From NCBI RefSeq assembly GCF_014297445.1, contig NZ_JACORU010000015.1, positions 61,607-125,606 on the forward strand: a stretch of 64,000 nt of DNA, written 5' to 3'. The DNA is from Ramlibacter albus (GTDB taxonomy: Bacteria; Pseudomonadota; Gammaproteobacteria; Burkholderiales; Burkholderiaceae_C). How positions within the stretch are numbered: the stretch's first letter is position 1; each line of letters starts with the position of its first letter. Positions 25,641 through 34,400 of the stretch are shown piece by piece. A program made the translations under genes and the position numbers. Under the pieces are notes generated by a model. It was not told the DNA's origin, made no database searches, and saw nothing but the letters and a program-made list of their open reading frames with translations.

Positions 25641-26399
25641 ATGAGCGACAACCACCCCCAACCCATTGCCGTGGTGACGGGCGCCGCGCGCGGCATCGGC
25701 TTCGGCATCGCGCAGCACCTCGCGAGCCGCGGCATGCGCGTTGCGCTGTTCGACCGCGATGCGGACGCCCTGGCCACCGCGGCGCACGAGCTGCGCGCGC
25801 AAGGTATCGACACCCACACCGAGACGGTGGACCTCACCGACGGCACGCAGGTGGAGCGCGCTTTCGCCGGCACTGTGCAGGCACTGGGACGCGTCGACTG
25901 CCTCGTCAACAACGCAGGCGCCGTGCGCGACATGCGCTTCCTGAAGATGACCGAAGCCGACTGGGACCTTGTCGTCGACACCAACCTGCGCTCGCAGTTC
26001 CTCTGCTGCAAGGCGGTGCTGCCGGGCATGGTGGAGCGGGGCTTCGGGCGCATCGTCAACATCTCGTCGCGCGCATGGCTCGGCGGCTTCGGCCAGGCCA
26101 ATTACTCGGCGGCCAAGGGCGGCGTGGTGAGCCTCACGCGCAGCCTCGCCATCGAGTTCGCATCGAAGGGCATCACGGTGAACGCCATCGCGCCCGGCAT
26201 CGTGGACACGCCGCTGTTCCGCAATTTCGCGCCCGATGTGCAGGAGCGGCTCAAGAAGTCCGTGCCGGTGCAGCGCATCGGCACCGCCGGCGACATCGCG
26301 CAGGCCGTGGCGTTCTTCGCCGACGCGGCCAACTCGTACGTCACGGGCCAGGTGCTCTATGTGTGCGGCGGCCGCAGCCTGTCCTCGCCGAGCCTTTGA
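25641..26399 (+). CDS. Short-chain dehydrogenase/reductase
   Basis: 252 residues, classical SDR. The cofactor motif is VTGAARGIGFGIA, the NNAG motif is intact, and the catalytic Ser-Tyr-Lys are in NISSRAWLGGFGQANYSAAK. An aspartate after the second strand (ALFDRDADAL) suggests NAD preference. The C-terminal PGIVDTPLFRNFAPDVQ and the SYVTGQVLYVCGG end are typical of FabG-like 3-hydroxyacyl-CoA or alcohol dehydrogenases. It starts directly after the thiolase stop, and probably handles the hydroxyacyl step in the same pathway. Confidence 0.9.
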   Translation: MSDNHPQPIAVVTGAARGIGFGIAQHLASRGMRVALFDRDADALATAAHELRAQGIDTHTETVDLTDGTQVERAFAGTVQALGRVDCLVNNAGAVRDMRFLKMTEADWDLVVDTNLRSQFLCCKAVLPGMVERGFGRIVNISSRAWLGGFGQANYSAAKGGVVSLTRSLAIEFASKGITVNAIAPGIVDTPLFRNFAPDVQERLKKSVPVQRIGTAGDIAQAVAFFADAANSYVTGQVLYVCGGRSLSSPSL

Positions 26400-26409
26400 G
26401 GAGAGCGCC

Positions 26410-27213
26410 ATGCCCGTCCACTTCGAAACCCGCGAGAGCGTTGCCTTGATGACGCTGGACCGCCCCGAGGCGCTGAACGCGCTGGACGTCGCAAGCCTTG
26501 CGCAGGTTCGCGAGCACCTGGTGCGCTACCGCGACGACCCCGCGCTGCGTTGCCTCGTCGTCACCGGCGCGGGCGAGCGCGCGTTCTGCACGGGCGCTGA
26601 CCTGAAGGCCGCCCGCGATCCCTCGGCAACGTACGCCGAAGCCTTCCTGCGCAGCAAAACCCTTGCCGCCGACCAGGGGCTCTACATCCGGCTGCTGGAC
26701 TGGAACGACCTGGACCTGCACAAGCCGGTCGTCGCCGCGGTCAATGGCTACTGCCTCGGCGGCGGGCTCGAGCTCGCACTGCAGTGCGACGTGCGCGTCG
26801 CCGCCGACGGCGCCAGCTTCGGCCTGCCTGAAGTGTGCGTCGGCTCGATCCCCGGCGTCTCGGGCGTGTCCCGGCTGATGCGTGCCACCGGCAGCTCGCA
26901 CGCCCTGCAGATGGCGCTGACGGGCGAGCGCATCGACGCGGCGCGCGCGCTCGCGTGCGGGCTGGTGTCCGAGGTGTTGCCGCGCGAGCAGTTGCTGCCG
27001 CGCGCGCTGCAGATCGCCGAACGCATCGCGGCCAACGCACCGCTCGCTGTGCAGGCGGTCAAGAAGCTGTCCCGCCAGACGCCGCAGCTCGGCGAGCGCG
27101 AGGCGCAGGAGCTGACCGAATTGCATTGGGGTGTGCTGCGCGACACCCAGGACCGCCTCGAAGGCCGCGCCGCATTCGCGCAGAAGCGCACCGCCCGTTA
27201 CCAAAGCCGATAG
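26410..27213 (+). CDS. Enoyl-CoA hydratase/isomerase family protein
   Basis: 267 residues. Crotonase features: LMTLDRPEALNALD near the start, the first oxyanion loop GERAFCTGADLKA, the second NGYCLGGGLELALQCD, and the glutamate in FGLPEVCVGSIPG. It would hydrate a double bond of an acyl-CoA. AGGAG precedes the ATG, 10 bp after the SDR stop. Part of the same CoA operon. Confidence 0.9.
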   Translation: MPVHFETRESVALMTLDRPEALNALDVASLAQVREHLVRYRDDPALRCLVVTGAGERAFCTGADLKAARDPSATYAEAFLRSKTLAADQGLYIRLLDWNDLDLHKPVVAAVNGYCLGGGLELALQCDVRVAADGASFGLPEVCVGSIPGVSGVSRLMRATGSSHALQMALTGERIDAARALACGLVSEVLPREQLLPRALQIAERIAANAPLAVQAVKKLSRQTPQLGEREAQELTELHWGVLRDTQDRLEGRAAFAQKRTARYQSR

Positions 27214-27230
27214 AACCCAAGGAGACCCTC

Positions 27231-28205
27231 ATGACCTCACGCATCACCCGCCGCCGCGCGCTTGCCGCCGCCACCCTGCTGCTGGCGGGCGCCGCCATTG
27301 CGCAGACATTCCCCTCGCAGCCGATCAAGCTGGTGGTGCCGTTCGCACCCGGCGGCGGCAACGACATCCTCGCCCGCGCCATCGCGCCGCGCATGGCCGA
27401 AATCCTGGGCCAGCCCGTCATCGTCGACAACCGGCCGGGCGCGGGCGGCAACCTCGGCACCGACGCGGTGGCCAAGGCCGCGCCCGACGGCCACACGATC
27501 CTGATCGCGTCCAACCAGTTCACCATCAACCCGGCGCTCGGCGCGAAAACGCCTTTCAACGTGGAGCGCGACTTCGCGCCGATCGGCCAGATCGCGTCGG
27601 TGCCGATCGTGCTGGTGGCCAACAAGTCGCAGCCCTTCAACACCGTGCCGGAGTTCATCGCCTACGCCAGGGCGAACCCCGGCAAGCTCTCGTACAGCAG
27701 CCCGGGCAACGGCACGCCGCAGCACCTGGCGGGCGAAGTGTTCGCGCGCATGACGAAGACGTTCATGGTGCACATCCCGTATCGGGGCACGGGCCCCGCC
27801 ATCGCCGACGTGGTCGGCGACCAGGTGCAGGTCACCTTCGCCACCCTGGCCTCGGTTTCGTCGTTCCTCGAAGCGGGCAAGCTCAAGGCGATCGGCGTCG
27901 CGGCGCCGCGCGCGTCGCGCATGCTGCCGGGCGTCAAGTCATTCGGCGAGAACGGCCTGAAGGGCTACGACGCGGAACTCTGGTACTGCCTGCTTGCGCC
28001 GGCGAAGACGCCCGACGCCACCGTGGCGAAACTCAATGCGGCGCTCAACCAGGCGCTGCAATCGCCGAAGGTCGCGGAGCAGCTGGCGCGGCAGGGCTTC
28101 GACACGGCCACCTCGACACCCGCGCAGTTGCGCGAGCGGATCGCCGGCGACCTGAAGCGCTGGGCACGCGTGGTCAACGAGCACCAGATCAAGGTGGAGC
28201 TGTGA
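27231..28205 (+). CDS. Bug/TctC family periplasmic substrate-binding protein
   Basis: 324 residues with an export signal (ITRRRALAAATLLLAGAAIAQ). The family signature is seen in FPSQPIKLVVPFAPGGGND, VDNRPGAGGNLGTDAVAKA, PDGHTILIAS and IPYRGTGPAIADV. Bug proteins bind small organic acids in the periplasm; most have no dedicated membrane partner nearby, as here. Its position inside a CoA catabolic operon suggests that it captures the acid which the CoA transferase then activates. It overlaps the next gene by 4 bp (GTGA). Confidence 0.9.
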   Translation: MTSRITRRRALAAATLLLAGAAIAQTFPSQPIKLVVPFAPGGGNDILARAIAPRMAEILGQPVIVDNRPGAGGNLGTDAVAKAAPDGHTILIASNQFTINPALGAKTPFNVERDFAPIGQIASVPIVLVANKSQPFNTVPEFIAYARANPGKLSYSSPGNGTPQHLAGEVFARMTKTFMVHIPYRGTGPAIADVVGDQVQVTFATLASVSSFLEAGKLKAIGVAAPRASRMLPGVKSFGENGLKGYDAELWYCLLAPAKTPDATVAKLNAALNQALQSPKVAEQLARQGFDTATSTPAQLRERIAGDLKRWARVVNEHQIKVEL

Positions 28206-28606
28206 CACTGTCCACCGGCAACCCGTTGCTGGACGACCTGGGCATCCGCGTGGTCGAGTGGCGCACCGGGCACTGCGAGATGGAGATGGAAGTGCGCGAG
28301 CGCCATCTCAACCGCCGCGGCCGCCTGCAAGGCGGCGTCACCGCCACGCTGCTCGACGCGGCTTGCGGCTACGCAGGCCTGCTGCGCGAAGGCGACAGCG
28401 AGCCAGGCGACGCCGCGACCATCACGCTCACGGTCAATTACCTGGGCAAGCTGGGCCACGGCCGCTTGCGCGCCGTGGGGCGCGTCACCGGCAGTGGCCG
28501 CAGCATCTACTTCGCGTCCGGCGAGCTCTACGCACCGGACGGCGCGCTCGCCGCGACCGCGCAGGGGTCGTTCAAGCGAGCGTCCCTCGCGTCACCGGGA
28601 GCCTGA
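28202..28606 (+). CDS. PaaI-type hotdog thioesterase
   Basis: 134 residues from a GTG start that overlaps the Bug-gene stop. The hotdog pattern NRRGRLQGGVTATLLDAACG is visible, but where PaaI enzymes have HGG, this protein has QGG. The following strand ATITLTVNYLGKLGHGRLRA is normal. It may remove CoA from a dead-end acyl-CoA. The altered motif may change activity or simply belong to a sub-branch. Confidence 0.82.
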   Translation: MTLSTGNPLLDDLGIRVVEWRTGHCEMEMEVRERHLNRRGRLQGGVTATLLDAACGYAGLLREGDSEPGDAATITLTVNYLGKLGHGRLRAVGRVTGSGRSIYFASGELYAPDGALAATAQGSFKRASLASPGA

Positions 28607-28608
28607 CC

Positions 28609-29799
28609 ATGTTCAGAGATGCCTTGCAGGGCGTGCGCGTCCTCGACTTCAGCCAGATCGCGGCCGGGCCGGCGTGCAGCATGCTGCTCGCCGACATGGG
28701 CGCACACGTCATCAAGGTGGAGCCGCCCGGCGGCGACCTGGGGCGCACGCTCGGTCCCGGCTGGGTGGGGGCGGACAGCGCCCTCTTCCACGCGTTCAAC
28801 CGCAACAAGCAGGGCATCTGCCTCGACCTGAAGACGCCCGGCGGCGTCGCCACGGCGCTGCGCCTCGCCGATCAATGCGACGTGCTGGTCGAGAGCATGC
28901 GGCCCGGCGTGATGGACCGCCTCGGCCTCGGCTACGAGCAGGTGCGCGAGCGCAATCCTTCCGTCGTGTATTGCTCGATCTCGGCGTACGGCCAGGTTGG
29001 CCCTTACGCCCAGCGCGCCGGGGTCGACGGCATCCTGCAGGCGGACACGGGCCTCATGAGCATCATCGGTGTGCCCGGGGCGGAGCCGTGCAAGGTGCAG
29101 GCACCCATCGTCGACGTGGTCACGGGCCACATGGCCTGCACCGGCATCCTCGCCAAGCTGCTGCAACGCGGGCGAGACGGCCGGGGCGGCCACCTCGACG
29201 TCAACCTGATGAACGCCGCGATCAGCCTGCAGGTGCCGTCGTTCGCGAGCTACCTGAGCGACAAGGCGCTCCCGGCGCGGCTGGGCAGCGCCGCACCGTA
29301 TTCCGCACCCAACGAGGCTTTCGAAGCGGCCGACGGCTGGGTGATGGTGGCCGCCTACATGGGCAACCGCTGGGAGCGCCTGTGCCACGTGCTGGGCCGG
29401 GAGGAGCTTGCCTTCGACGAACGCTTCGCCACGTCGAAGTCGCGCACGACGAATCGCGCGCAGCTGCGCCAGGCGTTGAACGAGGTATTTCGCACGCGCA
29501 CGGTCGCCGCGTGGATCGAGGCCCTGCTCGCTGAGGACATCCTCTGCGCGAAGGTCGCGACCTACGAGGACCTGCTTGCGCACCCCCAGCTGGAAGCGAA
29601 TGCGTTGCTCGCCACCGTCGACGTGCCCGGCTTCGGGCCGCTGCAGGTGCCGGGGTTCCCGATCAACAGCCGCGAGGAGAATGCGGCCGCGCAGGCGCCG
29701 GCGCCGACGATCGGGCAGCACACGCGCGAGGTGCTGCGGGCCAGCGGTTTCGATGGCCGCGAGATCGAGCACTTGCTGGCCGAGGGCGCCGTGAGCTGA
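28609..29799 (+). CDS. Family III CoA-transferase (CaiB/BaiF)
   Basis: 396 residues. The N-terminal VRVLDFSQIAAGPACSMLLADMG region and IKVEPPGGDLGR are the CoA-binding signature; the catalytic aspartate is expected in GVDGILQADTGLM. It transfers CoA between a donor acyl-CoA and a free acid, so it probably activates the acid brought in by the Bug protein. It starts 2 bp after the thioesterase stop and ends the operon before a LysR gene. Confidence 0.9.
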   Translation: MFRDALQGVRVLDFSQIAAGPACSMLLADMGAHVIKVEPPGGDLGRTLGPGWVGADSALFHAFNRNKQGICLDLKTPGGVATALRLADQCDVLVESMRPGVMDRLGLGYEQVRERNPSVVYCSISAYGQVGPYAQRAGVDGILQADTGLMSIIGVPGAEPCKVQAPIVDVVTGHMACTGILAKLLQRGRDGRGGHLDVNLMNAAISLQVPSFASYLSDKALPARLGSAAPYSAPNEAFEAADGWVMVAAYMGNRWERLCHVLGREELAFDERFATSKSRTTNRAQLRQALNEVFRTRTVAAWIEALLAEDILCAKVATYEDLLAHPQLEANALLATVDVPGFGPLQVPGFPINSREENAAAQAPAPTIGQHTREVLRASGFDGREIEHLLAEGAVS

Positions 29800-29833
29800 T
29801 CGAGGGGCAGGAAGCCTCCGATAGACTGGGGGC

Positions 29834-30724
29834 ATGGACCGCCTGCCCCCGCTGAACGCTGTGCGGGCCTTCGAGGCCGTGGCGCGCCACCTGAGCATCA
29901 CCGTCGCCGCCCAGGAGCTGCACGTGACGCCCGGTGCGGTGAGCCGGCAGGTGCAGGTGCTGGAGGAGTACCTGGGCCACGAGCTGCTCCATCGCGGGCA
30001 CCGGCAGGTGACCCTCACGCGCAAGGGCGCCGACTACTACCGTGCCGCGACGAAGGCGCTGGACCTGCTGCGCGGCGCTTCCAGCCGGGCGCGCAAGACG
30101 CCACGCCGCCAGCTCAAGATCCGCGCCTACACCACCTTCGCCATGCGCTGGCTCGTGCCGCGGCTGTCCGGCTTCCATGCGCAGCACCCCGACATCGAGG
30201 TGCTGCTCACCACGTCGCTGGAGCCGGTGGACTTCAAGAGGGACGACCTCGACGGCGCCATTCGGCTCGGCGACGGCAAGTGGAAGGGCGCGGTGGCGCA
30301 CAGGCTCGTGTCGAACATCCTCATCCCGGTGGCGAGCCCCGGGCTCGTGAAGGCAGGGCCGCCGCTGCGCAAGCCTGCCGACCTTGCGCGGCACACGCTG
30401 CTGCATTCCATTGCGCGCCCCGACGACTGGGCTTACTGGCTGGAGGCGGCCGGTGTGGCGGACCTGATCGATGCGCACTCGGGCATGACCTACGAGAGCT
30501 CCGCCATCGCGTACGCCGCCGCGGCGGAGGGCCAGGGTGTCGCGATCGCGCAGCAGTTCCTGGTGGAGGCCGACATCGCGAGCGGCAAGCTCAAGCGGCT
30601 GTTCAGGCAGTCTGTCGACATGGGCGACTTCACCTACTACCTGCTCACGCCGAGCCACCGGCCGGAGAGCGCGCCGATGACGCAGTTCCGGCTATGGCTG
30701 CTGGAGCATCTCAGCGATGGATAG
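29834..30724 (+). CDS. LysR family regulator (GcvA-like)
   Basis: 296 residues. The winged helix-turn-helix begins LPPLNAVRAFEAVARHLSITVAAQELHVTPGAVSRQVQ (only parts quoted elsewhere), a GcvA-type start. The effector domain follows with FAMRWLVPRLSGFHAQHPDI and AIRLGDGKWKG. It is read in the same direction as the CoA operon, 34 bp after the last gene, so it is a candidate regulator of that operon but does not have the usual divergent position. Confidence 0.88.
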   Translation: MDRLPPLNAVRAFEAVARHLSITVAAQELHVTPGAVSRQVQVLEEYLGHELLHRGHRQVTLTRKGADYYRAATKALDLLRGASSRARKTPRRQLKIRAYTTFAMRWLVPRLSGFHAQHPDIEVLLTTSLEPVDFKRDDLDGAIRLGDGKWKGAVAHRLVSNILIPVASPGLVKAGPPLRKPADLARHTLLHSIARPDDWAYWLEAAGVADLIDAHSGMTYESSAIAYAAAAEGQGVAIAQQFLVEADIASGKLKRLFRQSVDMGDFTYYLLTPSHRPESAPMTQFRLWLLEHLSDG

Positions 30725-30725
30725 G

Positions 30726-31643
30726 CTAGCGCGCAGCGGACGAAGCTGACGCAGGCGATGCAGCCGACGCAGGCTGGAAAGTCTTCACGCCCGACGCCGG
30801 CGTGGCCTGCGCCTTCAGCGCCTGCGCGATCCCACCCGCATCCAGCGCCGCCCCTTCGTTGCCGAGCAGCGTGCCGTTGCGCCACGTGTTCGTGCACAGC
30901 GGGTGTTGGTAGATGCTCGGCGGGTCGACGCCTGCATACACGATGTCGTCCGCTTCCTTGCCGCCTTCCGGGTTGAGCCCGGCCCCATCGCGCACGAGTT
31001 TGGCCACTTCGTGGTCGGCGCAAGGCGTGTCGCCGCTCGCGCCCAGCCCGCCGATGCGCGTCCTGCCCTTGTAGAGCGGTACACCGCCACCGAACGTGAT
31101 GGTGCCGCCGCAGACAACGTGCAGGTCGTCCTTGTCCCCGGGTGCGGTGATGCACTTCGGGTTGAGCGGGTTGCCGTTCGCCGCGCCCCACAGCGAATGC
31201 CCCGGCAACGACATCGTGTACAGCCGCGCAGTCGACATCGGAGTCGTGTCGGTGCTGAACGCATTCGCGGTGAAGGCCTTCGCTTTCGCGATCGCCTTGC
31301 TGCCCGGCCATGCGGCCGCGTTGTCCTGGACCTGCGGCTTGGCTTCGACGGAGACGGCCACGGCGCACAGCTCGCCTTCGCGGTTGACCACGGCCGCCCA
31401 TTCGTTCTTGCCGTGCATGAAGCCCCCCGCCTCGCCGCGCGTGGCGGCGTCCTTGAGCAGCTTGCGCAATGCGTCGCTGTCGGGCAGGCCGTCGCAGCGC
31501 TTGGCGTTGCGCTCGCCCGGCACCTCGACGCTCGACGCGGCGCCCGAACTGCGGGCCACGCCCGCGCTCTCCCTTTGTTCGCTACATCCTGCCAGCGCGG
31601 CAATCACGCCGCATGCGCAAAGCAGTGCACACAACTTTCGCAT
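30726..31643 (-). CDS. GlcG/HbpS-like haem-binding-domain lipoprotein
   Basis: 305 residues. A lipoprotein signal is clear: MRKLCALLCACGVIAALAGC, with the modified cysteine at position 20. The body has the GlcG/HbpS fold pattern: LRKLLKDAA near the start, WAAVVNREGELCAVAVS, and a C-terminal FGGGVPLYK ... IGGLGASGDTPCADHEVA. An AS-rich tail follows. HbpS-type proteins bind haem or act as redox sensors with a kinase; here no kinase is adjacent. Function unknown. Convergent with the LysR gene. Confidence 0.8.
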   Translation of the reverse strand: MRKLCALLCACGVIAALAGCSEQRESAGVARSSGAASSVEVPGERNAKRCDGLPDSDALRKLLKDAATRGEAGGFMHGKNEWAAVVNREGELCAVAVSVEAKPQVQDNAAAWPGSKAIAKAKAFTANAFSTDTTPMSTARLYTMSLPGHSLWGAANGNPLNPKCITAPGDKDDLHVVCGGTITFGGGVPLYKGRTRIGGLGASGDTPCADHEVAKLVRDGAGLNPEGGKEADDIVYAGVDPPSIYQHPLCTNTWRNGTLLGNEGAALDAGGIAQALKAQATPASGVKTFQPASAASPASASSAAR

Positions 31644-31820
31644 CCGCCCAATATAGAGCGTTCGCGCTGCGCGCGGGGGTGGTTTCCATGGCCGCGCTGC
31701 ACCGCGTACGACATTTGCATGATCTGGCAATACGGTGCAATTGCGCCGCACAGCGGATGCATTTGTGTTCCATGCGCAGCCGCGCAGAATGGCCTTCCCA
31801 ACCACAACTGAGGAGCGGCC

Positions 31821-32429
31821 ATGACAGTCATCTCTCGCAGGATCCTGACCCCGTTGCCGGGCAAGTCCGAACTCGCACTGGACCGTGCCAAGCGCCTCGC
31901 GGGCATCATCGCGCGCCTGGGCGGCGTTGCGCGCACCGTGCGCGTGGTCTCGGGCGGCGACGTCGGCAACATCGAGATCTTCTCGCGCTTCCAGGACTTC
32001 ACCGCGGCAACGCGCACCAACGCGGCAATCGCCGCCGACCCCGAGATGCTCGCGCTGTGGAAGGAACGCGAGCGCGACCCGGCGGCCACGCCCGAAGGCC
32101 CCTACGTGTATCGCACGGTGTGGGGCGAGGTCTCGCGCCAGCCCGTGATCGTCCAGCGCGAGTACCAGGTGTCGCGGCAGAACCTGCCCGACCTGATGGC
32201 GCTGCTGCCCGAGGCGCATGCGGCCGTCAACAAGCTGCCGATGGTGGCGTCGATCCCCGTGTTCGCGCCGCAGATGGACCGGCTCGTGGTCGGCTACTAC
32301 GCCGAGTCCATCGAGGCGATGGGCCGCAACCTCGACCAGTACGCCATGGGCGAGGCATTCCAGGCCGTCGTACAGAAGGCGGCGCGCTTCGGCACCGTCA
32401 TCACCGCGCGCGTGGTGGCCGAGGTCTGA
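31821..32429 (+). CDS. Conserved hypothetical protein, ferredoxin-like (dimeric alpha/beta barrel) pattern
   Basis: 202 residues. Two similar halves can be seen: an N-terminal strand-helix-helix-strand unit (ISRRILTPLPGKSELALD ... VRVVSGGDVGNIEIFSRFQ) and a C-terminal one (VIVQREYQVSRQNLPDLMAL ... SIPVFAPQMDRLVVGYYAES), as in NIPSNAP or antibiotic-monooxygenase-type barrels. No catalytic motif can be named. AGGAG precedes the ATG. The gene stands alone between divergent and downstream genes. Function not known. Confidence 0.65.
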   Translation: MTVISRRILTPLPGKSELALDRAKRLAGIIARLGGVARTVRVVSGGDVGNIEIFSRFQDFTAATRTNAAIAADPEMLALWKERERDPAATPEGPYVYRTVWGEVSRQPVIVQREYQVSRQNLPDLMALLPEAHAAVNKLPMVASIPVFAPQMDRLVVGYYAESIEAMGRNLDQYAMGEAFQAVVQKAARFGTVITARVVAEV

Positions 32430-32571
32430 CTGGCACCTGGGCCGGCTGGCGCGCCGGGTGGGCCGCGCGCCAGCTTCCGTTTTCTGGGATGATCATCCCC
32501 TCTTTCTCTGCTTTTTCCGCACAGCCTTGCGCCCTACCCTCTCCGTACCCATCCACTACCAGGAGAGACAG

Positions 32572-33471
32572 ATGCGCAGAACCCTTGCACTGCTGGCCGT
32601 CGTGTTCGCCGTGGGCGCCACCGGCGCCTTCGACGCGCAGGCCAAGCGCCTGGGCGGCGGCAAGTCCAGCGGCATGCAGCGCCAGAGCGTGAACAACACC
32701 GCGCCCGCTGCACCGGCCGGCACACCCGCCACACCTTCACAAGCAGCCGCACCGAGCGCAGCCACGGCCGCGGCAGCCGCGCCCGCAGCGGCAACAGCCG
32801 CCAAGCGCAGCTGGATGGGCCCGATCGCGGGTATCGCGGCGGGCCTCGGCATCGCGGCGCTCGCCTCGCACTTCGGCTTCGGTGAAGCGCTGGCCAACAT
32901 GCTCACCATCGCGCTCGTCGTGATGGCGGTGCTGTTCGTCGTCGGCTTCATCCTGCGCAAGCGCGCGCAGCAACGCGGCGAAGGCCTGCAGCCCGCCTAC
33001 GCGGGCCAAGCCCCCGCACGCACGCCCTTCGAGGCGCTGCAGGGCAACAACACCATGCCGCGCACCGGCTCGTTGATCGGCTCGCAGGTGCAAGGCAGCA
33101 TCCCCGCCGGCTTCGACACGGCCGCCTTCGAGCGCAACGCGAAGAACCAGTTCATGGCGCTGCAAGCCGCGAACGACGCGGGCGACATCGACCAGCTGCG
33201 CACCTTCCTCACGCCGGACATGCTGTCGGCGGCGCAGGACGAACTGCGCGAGCGCAACGGCCAGCCGCAGGCCACGGAGGTGTTCGGCCTCGAAGCCCGC
33301 GTGCTCGAAGTCGTGACCGAAGCCCACCAGCACATTGCCAGCGTGCGCTTCACCGGCAGCCTGCGCCAGCAACCGGGCGTGGAGCCCGAGCCGCTCGACG
33401 AGGTGTGGCACCTCGTGAAGCCGGTGGCCGGCACGCAAGGTTGGCTGGTCGCGGGGATCCAGCAGGCCTGA
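32572..33471 (+). CDS. Tim44-like domain membrane protein
   Basis: 299 residues. A signal peptide (TLALLAVVFAVGATGAFDAQA) is followed by a GGGKSSGMQRQS start typical of this family, an Ala/Pro-rich linker of about 45 residues, a hydrophobic segment (about residues 80-125), and a C-terminal Tim44-like domain (AFERNAKNQFMALQAANDAGD, LEARVLEVVTEAHQHIASVRF, EVWHLVKP) with NTF2 fold. Bacterial proteins of this type are cell-envelope proteins of uncertain role. AGGAG lies before the ATG. It ends 13 bp before the nhaR-like gene. Confidence 0.86.
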   Translation: MRRTLALLAVVFAVGATGAFDAQAKRLGGGKSSGMQRQSVNNTAPAAPAGTPATPSQAAAPSAATAAAAAPAAATAAKRSWMGPIAGIAAGLGIAALASHFGFGEALANMLTIALVVMAVLFVVGFILRKRAQQRGEGLQPAYAGQAPARTPFEALQGNNTMPRTGSLIGSQVQGSIPAGFDTAAFERNAKNQFMALQAANDAGDIDQLRTFLTPDMLSAAQDELRERNGQPQATEVFGLEARVLEVVTEAHQHIASVRFTGSLRQQPGVEPEPLDEVWHLVKPVAGTQGWLVAGIQQA

Positions 33472-33484
33472 TCGACATGCGCGC

Positions 33485-34381
33485 ATGACCGCCCCCCTGA
33501 ACTACCGCCATCTCTATTACTTCTGGGTGGTGGCCAAGGAGGGCGGCATCGCGCGCGCGGCCGAGCGGCTGGACATGGCGGTGCAGACCGTCAGCACGCA
33601 GGTGCGGCTGCTCGAACAATCGCTCGGGCACGCACTCTTTCGCCCCGCGGGCCGCGGCCTTGCACTGACTGAAGCGGGCACCGCGGCGATGGCGTTCGCG
33701 GACCAGATCTTCGCGCTCGGCGAGCAGTTACGCACTGCCGTTGCCGACGCGGGGACGGGCCAGGGCGGCCGGCTCGCGGTCGGCATCTCGGACGGGCTGC
33801 CGAAACTCGTCGTGCATCACCTGCTCAAGCCTGCCTTGGGCGACTCGCGCGTGCGCCTGCTTTGCCACGAAGACGAGTTCGACCGGCTGCTCGGCGACCT
33901 CGCACTGCACCGGCTCGACGCCGTGCTCTCCGACCGGCCCGCACCGCCGAACCCGAACCTTCGCGTCTACAGCCACGCGCTCGGCGAAGCGCCGCTCGTG
34001 TGGTTCGCGCCCGCGAAGCTTGCCGCGAAATGCAAGAACCCGTTCCCGCAATGCCTGGCGGAAATGCCGGTGCTGCTGCCGACCGCGCATGCGGCCGTGC
34101 GCTCACGGCTGGACCGCTGGTTCGAGCAGCACGGCATGCGGCCGCGCATCTGCGGCGAGTTCGAGGACAGCGCGCTGCTTGCCGCCTTCGGCCGCGCGGG
34201 GCTCGGTGCCTTCCCCGCGTCGCGCTGGTCGCGCAAGGACCTGCTGGCCGACAAGGGCATGCAGGTGCTGGGCGAGACACCCGAGCTCGTCGAGCACTTC
34301 TACCTCATCTCCGCCGAGCGGCGCATCCAGCACCCGCTGGTGCTGCGGCTCGTCGACCAGGACTCCGGCAAGCAGAAGTGA
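33485..34381 (+). CDS. nhaR: LysR family regulator, NhaR-like
   Basis: 298 residues. The N-terminal LNYRHLYYFWVVAKEGGIARAA and the helix-turn-helix VQTVSTQVRLLEQSLG are characteristic of NhaR, a sodium-responsive activator of the NhaA antiporter. The C-terminal FEDSALLAAFGRAGLGAFPAS part also matches. No antiporter gene is seen nearby, so the target is elsewhere or different. The gene begins 13 bp after the Tim44-like gene. Confidence 0.85.
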   Translation: MTAPLNYRHLYYFWVVAKEGGIARAAERLDMAVQTVSTQVRLLEQSLGHALFRPAGRGLALTEAGTAAMAFADQIFALGEQLRTAVADAGTGQGGRLAVGISDGLPKLVVHHLLKPALGDSRVRLLCHEDEFDRLLGDLALHRLDAVLSDRPAPPNPNLRVYSHALGEAPLVWFAPAKLAAKCKNPFPQCLAEMPVLLPTAHAAVRSRLDRWFEQHGMRPRICGEFEDSALLAAFGRAGLGAFPASRWSRKDLLADKGMQVLGETPELVEHFYLISAERRIQHPLVLRLVDQDSGKQK

Positions 34382-34400
34382 GCGTTGCGCCCGAGCCGGA

